Shown in pieces: positions 45,112 through 54,581 of a stretch of 64,000 nt of DNA. This DNA is from Clostridium moniliforme. GTDB lineage: Bacteria; Bacillota; Clostridia; Clostridiales; Clostridiaceae. The stretch is taken from positions 186,001 to 250,000 of the forward strand of contig NZ_JAGGJZ010000001.1 in the NCBI RefSeq assembly GCF_017873235.1. Direction: 5' to 3'. Position numbers and translations under genes: made by a program. Each line of letters opens with the position of its first letter. Position 1 is the first letter of the stretch. The notes under the pieces were generated by a model that was not told the origin of the DNA, did no database searches, and saw only the letters and a list, made by a program, of their open reading frames with translations.

Positions 45112-47604
45112 TTAGTCCTCCTCATTAGCATTATTTATTCCTCTATTTTTGTAATATTCAATTACTCTCATATTAATTGAATCAATAACATTTTCTTTAA
45201 ATATATCATTACTTAAGAATTCTTCTAATTCTTTTGTTATTGTAAAATCTTTTCCTTCAAAAGAAAAGAATTTACTGCCAGAATTTAATAAAAATTTAAG
45301 AGGCATTTCTTTAGCTTTTTTAATATAGTCTTTTTTCTCCCATTTTTCTAAAAAATCTTTATTATTTTTACCTATAATGTCCTGCTTATTAGAAGGTTTA
45401 CTATAAAATTCTTTCATAGATTTATATATATCATCCTCACTAATTGAAAGTTTCATATTTCCATTATTATAAAAGGCTAAAAGTATTGGCATTTTATAAG
45501 TTTTACTCATATTGGTTGATTCTATATAATTAATAAATTCTTCTGCAATTGTACCTTTTAAAGCTTTTTCGTAAATATTTAATTCATCAATAGAATCTAA
45601 AAAAGCTAAATAGTTTCTAAAAGGACTTTTCTTTCCTTTTTTTCTAACTTCTCCATAAATTTCTCCATCCATTAAAGTTATAAATTCTTCTCTGTTTGGA
45701 ATTTTATTTATATATTCTTTAACTCTATAAAATTCTTCCTTTAATTTTTCTTCAAACTTCATTTCCTTACTTAAAAGTTTCTTGTATAAATCCACAAGTT
45801 CAAAATCAAAATCTATATAACAATCCTCTGGATATTCAAAATAATTAGGATTATTAGAAATGCTTCTATCCTTTGGCTTAATTCCTCCAATAAGCTTTGG
45901 AATCATATCTGCCTTTTTATAGTTACCTATAAAATCAAGTACATTTACATACTCTTTATTTTTATCTAATCTTAAACCTCTTCCAAGCTGCTGCATAAAT
46001 ACAGTTTGAGATTCTGTAGGTCTTAAAAACATAACCATATCTAAAGATTTTATATCTACACCTTCATTAAACATATCAACTGAAAAAATTATATTTATTT
46101 CATTATTTTTTAACCTATTAAGAGCTTCTTCTCTATTTAAAGAATATTCACCCTTTGAATCACTATATACAGCACAGGATTTTACTCCATTTTCACTAAA
46201 ATATCTTGCCATATATTCAGCATGAGCCTTTGAAGAACAAAATCCTAAAGCCTGTTTTGAATTAAATTTTTTATAATGTTTAAGTATTAAATTAGCTCTC
46301 CTATCAAGCATTAAAGCTTTTTCAAGTTCTAAAACATTGTATTTCCCATTTTTAATATTTATATTGTTATAATCTACTGTTTCATCATAAATACCATAAT
46401 ATCTAAAAGGACAAAGATAACCTTTATTAATAGCCTCCCTAAGCCTTATCTCATAGGCTATGTTGTAATCACATATTGAGAATACATCTCTATTATCCAT
46501 CCTCTCTGGCGTTGCTGTTATACCAAGTAAAAATTTAGGATTAAAATAGTTTATTATGTTTTGATAATTTTTTGTAACTGAATGATGAAATTCATCTATT
46601 ACAATATAATCAAAATAATCTTTAGAAAACCAATTTTCATTTAAATATTCTTCCTTGCCAAGGCTTTGCACAGAAGCAAAAAGAGCATCTGCATCCTTAT
46701 CCTTTGATTCCCCTCTAAAAAATCCTGTTTTTAAATTATTTCGTACATTTTTAAAACTTTCTTCAGCTTGATTTAATATTTCCTCTCTGTGAGCTATAAA
46801 TAATACTCTATTAAATTCCAAAGAATCAAAAGCTGCAAGATAAGTTTTACCTATACCAGTTGAAGCTACAACAATCCCCTTATCCATTCCATCTTCTCTT
46901 AATCTTTTAAGTTCTACTAAAGCTTCAATTTGAGCACCTCTTGGAGAAAATAATGGAATAATATTATTATCACAAGAATTATTATCCTCTATATTCCCTG
47001 TCTTATATATTTTAGGTTTTTTCCATGACTTAGAATATTTTTTAAGTTCCTGATCATTTAATATTATTGACTCATTTAAAAATAAATTTTCAAACTCTTT
47101 GCAAAAATAATTAAAATCTTCTTCGTTTTGCTCTTTTTTAAGTCTATAATTCCATTCTAACCCTGATGTTAAAGCAGATTTTGAAATATTTGATGAGCCT
47201 ATAAATATATCTCCCTTTCCATTTTCATAATAGAATATGTATGCTTTAGGATGAAAAGACCTTTTAGAGTCCTTATAAAATCTCATATCAGCTTTATCTT
47301 CTAATATATCCTTCATTAAATATAAAGCAGATGGCTCTGTTATACCAAGATAATTACCTGTAAGTATTCTTATTTTACATCCATTTTCTAATGCAACCTT
47401 TAAATCATTATTTAGAAGCTTAACTCCTGTTTCTCTTAAAAAAGCAACAATTATATCAACCCTTTTTTCTCTTTTAAAAGAATCTCTTAATTTATGTATA
47501 AGAAAATTACTATCTCCACCTGTTATACAATTAATATTTTCTTCTATTCCCTTTTCTTTTATTTCTGTTATACTAATCTCTTTTTCTATTGCTTTATTTT
47601 TCAT
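45112..47604 (-). CDS. PLD-nuclease / DEAD-box helicase / DUF3427 protein
   Basis: 830-aa multidomain protein. N-terminal phospholipase D-like nuclease domain, with an FHPKAYIF HxK motif at residues 118-120 and GSSNIS at 136-141. Superfamily 2 helicase: Walker A STGIGKT (248-254), DEFHH (DEAH-type) near 335, GITATPERMD, and motif VI QQLGRGLRLD near 540. The C-terminal part resembles DUF3427. Such PLD-helicase proteins are candidates for DNA restriction or repair. It lies in one transcription unit with the HIT and MazG-like genes. Confidence 0.85.
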   Translation of the reverse strand: MKNKAIEKEISITEIKEKGIEENINCITGGDSNFLIHKLRDSFKREKRVDIIVAFLRETGVKLLNNDLKVALENGCKIRILTGNYLGITEPSALYLMKDILEDKADMRFYKDSKRSFHPKAYIFYYENGKGDIFIGSSNISKSALTSGLEWNYRLKKEQNEEDFNYFCKEFENLFLNESIILNDQELKKYSKSWKKPKIYKTGNIEDNNSCDNNIIPLFSPRGAQIEALVELKRLREDGMDKGIVVASTGIGKTYLAAFDSLEFNRVLFIAHREEILNQAEESFKNVRNNLKTGFFRGESKDKDADALFASVQSLGKEEYLNENWFSKDYFDYIVIDEFHHSVTKNYQNIINYFNPKFLLGITATPERMDNRDVFSICDYNIAYEIRLREAINKGYLCPFRYYGIYDETVDYNNINIKNGKYNVLELEKALMLDRRANLILKHYKKFNSKQALGFCSSKAHAEYMARYFSENGVKSCAVYSDSKGEYSLNREEALNRLKNNEINIIFSVDMFNEGVDIKSLDMVMFLRPTESQTVFMQQLGRGLRLDKNKEYVNVLDFIGNYKKADMIPKLIGGIKPKDRSISNNPNYFEYPEDCYIDFDFELVDLYKKLLSKEMKFEEKLKEEFYRVKEYINKIPNREEFITLMDGEIYGEVRKKGKKSPFRNYLAFLDSIDELNIYEKALKGTIAEEFINYIESTNMSKTYKMPILLAFYNNGNMKLSISEDDIYKSMKEFYSKPSNKQDIIGKNNKDFLEKWEKKDYIKKAKEMPLKFLLNSGSKFFSFEGKDFTITKELEEFLSNDIFKENVIDSINMRVIEYYKNRGINNANEED

Positions 47605-47612
47605 AACTTCTC

Positions 47613-47987
47613 CTAACCATTATAAAAAACTAATTGCTCTTTTATTCTTCTTATTCCACCTCTTGGATTTTCTATATCTCCCTTATATCTTGGAATAATG
47701 TGCATATGAAGATGCATTATAGTTTGTCCACCATAGAAGCCAACATTTACTCCAATATTATATCCATCTGGATTGTATTTTTCATCTAAAATTTCTTTTA
47801 TCTCTTTTGATAAGCTATACATTGCTTTTATTTCTTCTTCTGTGGCATCAAAATAATTTTGAAAATGTCTTTTTGGTATTATAAGAACGTGTCCTTCATT
47901 TACTGGAAATTTATCATATATAGCAAAACATAAATTGTTTTCTGCTATGTAGTCTTCTTTTTTGTAATTACAAAATAAACAATCCAT
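47613..47987 (-). CDS. HIT family hydrolase
   Basis: Histidine-triad hydrolase/transferase of 124 aa. It starts MDCLFCNYKKED with a CxxC zinc pair and ends with the HIT motif HLHMHIIPRYKGD. HVLIIPKRHFQN is also typical. The ATG at 47987 is chosen because AAGGAG lies 9 bases upstream. It probably removes nucleotide adducts or AMP; the specific substrate is unknown. It precedes the PLD-helicase gene by 8 bases. Confidence 0.9.
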   Translation of the reverse strand: MDCLFCNYKKEDYIAENNLCFAIYDKFPVNEGHVLIIPKRHFQNYFDATEEEIKAMYSLSKEIKEILDEKYNPDGYNIGVNVGFYGGQTIMHLHMHIIPRYKGDIENPRGGIRRIKEQLVFYNG

Positions 47988-48055
47988 AATTTTCTCCTTA
48001 TTTGTTTTATGTAAATATTTTAACATATATTAGAATAAAGTATAAATTTAAACAT

Positions 48056-48097
48056 AAAAAAGGTATTAATTAAGAAACTTAATTAGTACCTTTTTTA
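48056..48097 (-). terminator. Terminator of the DUF262/DUF1524 gene
   Basis: Minus-strand stem GGTACTAATTAAG / CTTAATTAATACC with flanking A/T runs, 5 bases after the stop. Confidence 0.88.
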
Positions 48098-48101
48098 CTA
48101 C

Positions 48102-50162
48102 TTATTCTATATAATAACTTAATTCATTATAATCAATTCCATACTCATCCAATAAAATTCTTAAAGTATATATTTTTGCATTAGTATTTAAATTTTTCTC
48201 TACATAAACATCCTCTGCAAGTCTTACTTCAGCTCTTATATCTTTATTACTTGAACTAAATCTTTTATTTAAATACTCATCACCAAAATCTTTTTTTGTT
48301 ATTTTTCTAAATATAACAGAATCTAAATCATACAACATCTTACATACTTCTTCAAACAGTTCAGTCCATGTTTTACAAGACCTCTCTATTCCCATAAATG
48401 AAAATCCTTTAACTTTTGAATTTGTTAAATCTTCTTCTTCTGAAAGATAAAATAAATTTTCTTTTTCCTTTTCTATCTTATAATCAGTATATGGATATTC
48501 CCATATTTCTTTAGCTAAATCAAATAGAATTTCGCCTCTCTTCTTTATTTCTTCTTCATTCCATTTATCTACTGATGCAACATATTTATTGAGTTTTAAT
48601 CTACTATTATTAAATCCAGCCTCTATATTTTTCTTTTCATGAAATGGTCTATTACTCATTTGAGAATTATATCCTGTAAGTGTTAAATTACCTATTGTAT
48701 GAAGATATTTTTCTTTAACTTCCTCATAGTTTTCACCAAGCATTTCTATCCAACTTGGAGTTAAATTTTGAGGCATAATATGTTCTATACTTAATTCATT
48801 TTGCTCTACTAATTTCTCTATAGCAACTTTTTCAGTATTATTATAATTTTCTAGTCTTTCTAAAAGATAAAGCTTATTTTTACTTTTCCAATTATAAACA
48901 TTATTTTCAAGAAAGTTTCTTTTAAATTCCGTATCATCTGGTATACGCTGAGATAAATTTTTATTAGCTAACACATATTTAAAAACTTCAACATAATTAT
49001 TTTCATAATCCCTATGAGATTTTATTTCCTTACATAAATTCATAAATACTTTGTTTAAAGCATTAGTTGCCACTCCACACATTATTCTTCTAAAAATATA
49101 ACTTTCTATTACTTTAAATATTTCAGTTAAATCTTCTGATGTTATTGTTCCATTATTATAATCATCAATTACCTCAAGTAAACAAGGATATGAAACTCTT
49201 ACTTCAAGCTTATTAATCTTTTGTAGGTGCTCGTCTGCTTCTTTTACTCCAGTATTACTCGTTAATATCTTATTGTAATACTCTGAATATTTAAGAATAT
49301 CTTTTAAACACTCTTTTATATCTATATTATTATCCTTTATATAAGATTTAAAATTTATATATACTTTACTTATATTAGAAATTCTTTTTTCTTTCATTGT
49401 CATATAATCTCTTATGAAACTTGTTACATTATAAAGAGTATTTTTTTCAACTTTATTCCAATAATTATTATAAAGATTTTCTTGCTCTTTTGATGTCTTA
49501 TCCATAAGTATAAAATTTCTAACCTTATCTGCATCTGTTAAATCAAGCCCTGTTGAGTTTAAACTTTCAAATATTAACTGTGGATCATCTTCACCATTTT
49601 TAAGTTCAATTTCAACAATCATTAATCTTTCTATTGCTGAATATAATTCATCTAAAGATATTTCTCCATCAATAATTCTCTCATAAAAATATTTATAATT
49701 TGATGATATATTTGATTCTTCATTTAATTCTTCATCATTAAATATATTTTCAAAAGCTTTTCTATCATCTTTAATAGGTTTTAATTTCAACTTGCTATCA
49801 TCATCCATATAAGGATTAACTAAATATTGATTATATATTTTCTCTTTTCTTATTTTATCGCTTTTAAGTCTACCTTTGTTTAATATATTATAGATAGCTA
49901 GAAGTATTAAAGATACTGTTGTTATTCTTTGTTGCCCATCTATAATTAAATATTCTCTATCTCTTGATGAATCATTATAAATTGAAACTATAGTTCCAAA
50001 AAAATGTGATTTGTAATCATATTTAACTACATTTACTAAATCATCATATAATTGCTTACATTGTTCTTTTTTCCAATCGTAATTTCTTTGATATACTGGT
50101 ATTACAAAGTTTGTATCTGAACTATCTAAAAATCTTAATAACCATTTTTCATTAGCCTTCAT
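48102..50162 (-). CDS. GmrSD-like DUF262/DUF1524 protein
   Basis: 686-aa protein with GmrS-like DUF262 at the N-terminus: FVIPVYQRNYDWKKEQCKQLYDDL and the DGQQR motif (75-79) typical of the ParB-like nucleotide-binding part. A GmrD-like DUF1524 HNH domain follows: LSIEHIMPQNLTPSW near residue 458, and HTIGNLTLTGYNSQMSN. Single-chain GmrSD proteins include type IV restriction enzymes that cut modified phage DNA. The C-terminal 110 residues are an unnamed domain. It stands between the HIT and lipoprotein genes; defence function is inferred. Confidence 0.87.
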   Translation of the reverse strand: MKANEKWLLRFLDSSDTNFVIPVYQRNYDWKKEQCKQLYDDLVNVVKYDYKSHFFGTIVSIYNDSSRDREYLIIDGQQRITTVSLILLAIYNILNKGRLKSDKIRKEKIYNQYLVNPYMDDDSKLKLKPIKDDRKAFENIFNDEELNEESNISSNYKYFYERIIDGEISLDELYSAIERLMIVEIELKNGEDDPQLIFESLNSTGLDLTDADKVRNFILMDKTSKEQENLYNNYWNKVEKNTLYNVTSFIRDYMTMKEKRISNISKVYINFKSYIKDNNIDIKECLKDILKYSEYYNKILTSNTGVKEADEHLQKINKLEVRVSYPCLLEVIDDYNNGTITSEDLTEIFKVIESYIFRRIMCGVATNALNKVFMNLCKEIKSHRDYENNYVEVFKYVLANKNLSQRIPDDTEFKRNFLENNVYNWKSKNKLYLLERLENYNNTEKVAIEKLVEQNELSIEHIMPQNLTPSWIEMLGENYEEVKEKYLHTIGNLTLTGYNSQMSNRPFHEKKNIEAGFNNSRLKLNKYVASVDKWNEEEIKKRGEILFDLAKEIWEYPYTDYKIEKEKENLFYLSEEEDLTNSKVKGFSFMGIERSCKTWTELFEEVCKMLYDLDSVIFRKITKKDFGDEYLNKRFSSSNKDIRAEVRLAEDVYVEKNLNTNAKIYTLRILLDEYGIDYNELSYYIE

Positions 50163-50248
50163 TTTATATCCCTCTCAATTTTTATAGTATATTATTATAA
50201 TGTTTTTCAATTCAAATTTAATAGTATTTATTTATATAATTGTATATT

Positions 50249-51148
50249 TTATTTTTTCTCTTTTAATAACATTTTTCTATAATCTTCTGCATACTCATAA
50301 CTATTATTTTCATCCTTTGGAGTAACGTTTTTATAATTTTCATTTATAATAAGCCACATTCCTTGATTTATCATATATACTTTATTATTTTGTGGATTAT
50401 AATAAAATTCATTTGGTCCTGTAAATTCTTTTGGAATATAATGATATAAAGGTTTATTATTCATTTCTGGAATATTAAAGTTTTCTTTTACTATTTCTTT
50501 ATAAATAACATTCTTAAATCCCTTAGAATTTATTATCTTTAATCCTTTTTTTATATTATCTTCTTTTTTAGAATTTTCTTTTTTCTTTGCTTCTTCATCT
50601 TTCTTCTGTTCTTGCTTTTTTAATTCTTCCTGCTTTTTTGTAATCTCATCTTTTACCTTATTAACTTCAGATTTTTGCTTATCTGATAAATCTTTTATAT
50701 CAATACTATTTACTAATTCCTTTGCTTTATTTAATGATTCTTCTTTTAATAATTCATTTATTTTTTTAATATTATCATTATATTCTTTATCTATTTTTTC
50801 TTTTTTCTCTATATTTTCATGTAAATTTTTAATATCATTATTTAAATTCTCATAATCTCCAACTTTTTTTATATTATTTAGTAATTCTAATGCCTTATCA
50901 TAATTTCCATCTTTATATTCTTTCTCTGCTTCTAAATAACTATTTAACATATTATAAGTTTCCTCAGCTTGTGATCCACCATTTTCATTCATTGCTAGTT
51001 TAAATAAATTTTTAGCTTTATCATATTCATTAGAAGCAATTGCTATTTTTCCTTCCTCTATAGCCTTTTTAGATGTTGAATTTCCACACCCATATACTCC
51101 TAGTAACATAAAAACTAATACTAAAATAATTATACTTCTTTTCTTCAT
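50249..51148 (-). CDS. Lipoprotein with helical repeats
   Basis: 299-aa predicted lipoprotein. The signal peptide has a hydrophobic core ILVLVFMLLGVYGC, with lipobox Cys near residue 21. Residues 28-110 carry TPR-like pairs of helices (EGKIAIASNEYDKAKNLFKLAMN and YKDGNYDKALELLNNIKK). A long Lys/Glu coiled coil (about 120-195) is followed by a C-terminal globular part (YHYIPKEFTGPNEFYYNPQN). No known family. The same strand carries helicase-HNH-TPR upstream and the GmrSD-like gene downstream, with gaps of 27 and 86 bases. Confidence 0.75.
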   Translation of the reverse strand: MKKRSIIILVLVFMLLGVYGCGNSTSKKAIEEGKIAIASNEYDKAKNLFKLAMNENGGSQAEETYNMLNSYLEAEKEYKDGNYDKALELLNNIKKVGDYENLNNDIKNLHENIEKKEKIDKEYNDNIKKINELLKEESLNKAKELVNSIDIKDLSDKQKSEVNKVKDEITKKQEELKKQEQKKDEEAKKKENSKKEDNIKKGLKIINSKGFKNVIYKEIVKENFNIPEMNNKPLYHYIPKEFTGPNEFYYNPQNNKVYMINQGMWLIINENYKNVTPKDENNSYEYAEDYRKMLLKEKK

Positions 51149-51175
51149 CTTCTATTATTTCCCCTTTAAGTTATT

Positions 51176-54100
51176 TTATTGTTTTCCCATATTTTTATTT
51201 ATCAATTTAATATTTTTAACATACAATTTTTCATCTGGATTTAATTCATGTGCTTTTTTATAACATGCTAATGCTTTAATATTATCTTTCTTCCTATCAT
51301 AACTTACCCCCATGTTATTCCAAAAAATATCATTTTGCTCATCTAAATTTATAGCCCTTTTAAAATATTCTATAGATTTATCATATCTTCTTTTTCTTTG
51401 CATTTCATTTGCTAAAGCTTCTAAAACCTCAGTATTCTCTGGATCTATAGTTTCTGCCATATTTAACTGTTCTTCAACAAATGTATATTGTTTTAATCCT
51501 TTATAAGCTTCTGCTAATCTTAAATATATATCAGAATCATTTTCTTCCCTATATTCTGCTAGCTTTAAGTATTTAATTGCATTTTTATAGTTTTCATTTT
51601 TTAAATAACACTTTCCTAATCCTAAATATCCTTTATAATTATTTTCGTCCAAATTTATTGCATCTTTAAAAGTTTTTAATGCTAATCTTGGTTTACCTAA
51701 ATTATATAGGTATACATGTCCAATACTACTTAATGCATCTATTTTTTCATTTACATATGCTTCCTTTGAATTTACTATTTTTTGAAACATTTCTAATGCC
51801 TTTTTATAATCATTATCATAGTCTGCATATATTGTTCCTAAAGAATCTAATGCATAAGCATTTTCATTTTCTTCTAATAAACTCTCTTTAAAATACTTTT
51901 TACTTAAATCCATATCTTCTAAATAATAATAAATTTGTCCTAAAGTATTATTTCCATATACTTTATCCTTAGCTCCTTTTTTTAATCCTTCTTTTATTAC
52001 ATTTATTGCTTTTTCAAAATTGCCATCTATAAAATATGCCTCACCTAAATTAAGGTAAATATCAGGATTTTCATTTTCTTTTATAAGATTATTACAAAAT
52101 TCAATAGCTTCCTTAGAACTTTCTTCAATTATTTCATCAAAAGCATCATTAATATTTTCTCTTATATCTTCTTTATCACAATTTAAAAGATTACCTTTTT
52201 TCATATTCTCCCATCTTGTAAGAAGTTGAAGGTTGCTAAATTCTGTAAGACCACCTTCTGATATTGGAATTATGTGATCTATTTGAAAATTCACCTTGCT
52301 TTTACTTTTATAATCACTTATAGCTGAATGATAATATCCATCTTCATCTTTAAATTTATTAAAAACTGCTTCTCTTAATTCTTTTGCTTTAGTTGGATTT
52401 TGATCTTCTAATTCTTTTAAAGTTAATATTTTATCTTCTACCTCTTCATAATCTACTTCTATACAATCTATACCTTCTTCTTCTGCAAAACTTATTTTTG
52501 ATAATTCTTTATTTAAAATATCGTATAACATTCTCTTATTCCCATTAAAAAATAATTTTAAAAAGTTATTTTCATTTTTCCATAACTTATCAATATATTC
52601 TTTCTTTGCCTTTTCCCCAAAATCCTTATCATATATTTCTTTAGCTATTTTTGATATATCAAACTTTTCTCTTTCTTCTAAAGGCATAAACTTAGGCTTT
52701 TCTCCTGTTTGAGAATAATAAATTATAATATCCTTTATATCATCCTCATTGTAAGCTATTGAAGTATCTGATTCTTTTAAATATTTATCTTCACCATACT
52801 TACAAAGAATATTTACTTCTTTATCACTTAAATATTCTTTTTCTTCTATGTTACAATTTTTAAATATATCTCCTAAATTATCTATAAGATTATTAAGCTC
52901 ATCTTTAAAGCAATCATAAACTAATATATCGCATATTTTTTCATTATGTTCATCTTCATCATTATTTAATAAAATACTAAAAGAATATATTCCAACTGGT
53001 ATTCTTTTGATAAAAGATATCTTTTCTAGTTCTTCTGTATTTACTGTATTATCCATAATTCTTGCAAATTCTTCAATTTTATTTAAAGAAATTAATCGTA
53101 TTATATTCTTATTTCTTTCTTTTGAATCTTTTCCAATTCCATTATAATTACTTTCAATTAATCCTTTAGGATTTACCCATGATATTTTATCTTTCCAATC
53201 GTCTACAAAACTAACTATATAAGCATCCTCAGTTCCTCCTGCTTTTTTACCTCTTAAAGCTCTTCCTATCATTTGAGTCATAAGTATAGTTGATGTTGTT
53301 TGCCTTGCTAAAAATACTGTTTGTATATTAGGTATATCTGTTCCTTCTGTTAATATATTTACGTTTATTAATATATCTAAATCTCCATTTTTAAATGAAC
53401 TTATTATTCTATCCTTTTCCTCATTACTTATAGCAACTTGTGTTCCTTCTGTTTTAATTCCTGATATAACATATTCTGCTTTTATACCATGCTTTTCAAA
53501 AATACTTTTTAATGCGATTGCATGCTTTTGATTAACTGCAAATATTATTGTTTTACCATATTTTTCTTTATTATTTATATAATGATCTACTATAAACCTA
53601 TTTCTATCTTTATTCTTTACAATATATTCTGCAATACTTTCTGGAAGTATATCATTATTTCTTATTAAATTTAGCTGTTTATCAGTTAAATCCAAACTCA
53701 TATCCACTTTTGTTTTCTCTTCTATAAATATTGGCTTAGAAAGTATTTGCATATTTATAAGTTTTCTTAAATCTATACCATATGTAATATCATCTTTAAA
53801 TATTTTCTTTAAAGCACCTTTTTCATCATCTGATGTTCTAAAAGGAGTTGCTGTTAGTCCTAAAACCTTTACAGTACACTTTGCACTTTTTTCTACTTCT
53901 TTTAATATATCAACATATCCCTTTGCTACTGAATGATGAGCTTCATCTATAACTACAAATATATCTTCTTCTAAAATTGAAACCCAATTTTTTATTAAAT
54001 ACTTAATTCCACTTCTTAAACTATCTTTACTTGCTATTATAATATCATCATATTCTTTTATATTTACTGGCCTATCATGTTTACCTGATATTATTCTATA

Positions 54101-54424
54101 ATTATAAAAACTTCTATTAGGAACTAAACTACTATAACTATTATCTATAAAAGATTTTAATGCTTGGTCTAATAATTCATGTCTATGGGCAATCCATAAA
54201 ACTTTATTTTTATTATTTATTACATTTTTTAATATCCATTGAACAGCAGTTAAAGTTTTTCCTCCCCCTGTTGGAAGTACTAAAAGCCCCTTATAATCTT
54301 CTTTATTTTCTACTTCAGAACTTAATGCTTTCATTGCTTCAATTTGATGTGGATAAGGTTTTCTGCTAACCTCTCCATTAACTATTTTTATTTGTCCTGC
54401 ATATTTATTTTTAACCTTTACCAT
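51176..54424 (-). CDS. Superfamily 2 helicase-HNH endonuclease-TPR fusion
   Basis: 1082 aa with three parts. (1) SF2 helicase, residues about 20-430: Walker A PTGGGKT (51-57), DEAHHS (160-165), GLTATPFR and motif VI QMIGRALRG. (2) HNH nuclease near residues 715-750: QIDHIIPISEGGLTEFSNLQ with LLTRWENMKKG. (3) About seven TPR-like repeats from residue 775 to the end (for example DIYLNLGEAYFIDGNFEKA, VYLYNLGKPRLALKTFKDAI and IYLRLAEAYKGLKQY). The helicase/HNH part resembles DNA-restricting helicases; the TPR tail suggests a protein partner. Function is unknown. A ribosome binding site AAGGAG precedes the ATG. Confidence 0.88.
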   Translation of the reverse strand: MVKVKNKYAGQIKIVNGEVSRKPYPHQIEAMKALSSEVENKEDYKGLLVLPTGGGKTLTAVQWILKNVINNKNKVLWIAHRHELLDQALKSFIDNSYSSLVPNRSFYNYRIISGKHDRPVNIKEYDDIIIASKDSLRSGIKYLIKNWVSILEEDIFVVIDEAHHSVAKGYVDILKEVEKSAKCTVKVLGLTATPFRTSDDEKGALKKIFKDDITYGIDLRKLINMQILSKPIFIEEKTKVDMSLDLTDKQLNLIRNNDILPESIAEYIVKNKDRNRFIVDHYINNKEKYGKTIIFAVNQKHAIALKSIFEKHGIKAEYVISGIKTEGTQVAISNEEKDRIISSFKNGDLDILINVNILTEGTDIPNIQTVFLARQTTSTILMTQMIGRALRGKKAGGTEDAYIVSFVDDWKDKISWVNPKGLIESNYNGIGKDSKERNKNIIRLISLNKIEEFARIMDNTVNTEELEKISFIKRIPVGIYSFSILLNNDEDEHNEKICDILVYDCFKDELNNLIDNLGDIFKNCNIEEKEYLSDKEVNILCKYGEDKYLKESDTSIAYNEDDIKDIIIYYSQTGEKPKFMPLEEREKFDISKIAKEIYDKDFGEKAKKEYIDKLWKNENNFLKLFFNGNKRMLYDILNKELSKISFAEEEGIDCIEVDYEEVEDKILTLKELEDQNPTKAKELREAVFNKFKDEDGYYHSAISDYKSKSKVNFQIDHIIPISEGGLTEFSNLQLLTRWENMKKGNLLNCDKEDIRENINDAFDEIIEESSKEAIEFCNNLIKENENPDIYLNLGEAYFIDGNFEKAINVIKEGLKKGAKDKVYGNNTLGQIYYYLEDMDLSKKYFKESLLEENENAYALDSLGTIYADYDNDYKKALEMFQKIVNSKEAYVNEKIDALSSIGHVYLYNLGKPRLALKTFKDAINLDENNYKGYLGLGKCYLKNENYKNAIKYLKLAEYREENDSDIYLRLAEAYKGLKQYTFVEEQLNMAETIDPENTEVLEALANEMQRKRRYDKSIEYFKRAINLDEQNDIFWNNMGVSYDRKKDNIKALACYKKAHELNPDEKLYVKNIKLINKNMGKQ

Positions 54425-54546
54425 AGTATCTTCTCCTTAATTAGTTATTTATCTTATATAAAATTCTATTAATACCATAATTTACACTAAATATTATACA
54501 ACAAAAAAATTTAAAAGTTTAATTTTAAAAATCTATTTTCCAACTA

Positions 54547-54581
54547 AAAAAGGTGCCAATAAAATTATTAGCACCTTTTTT
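54547..54581 (-). terminator. Terminator of the NERD gene
   Basis: Minus-strand stem AAAAAAGGTGC / GCACCTTTTT around TAATAATTTTATTG, directly after the stop. Confidence 0.88.

Noticed and set aside
45112..47604. Mokosh type II or DISARM assignment for the PLD-helicase protein
   Set aside because: The helicase motifs are SF2 DEAH-like with an N-terminal PLD and DUF3427-like C-terminus, unlike the helicases of those systems as I know them; no DISARM partner genes are present.
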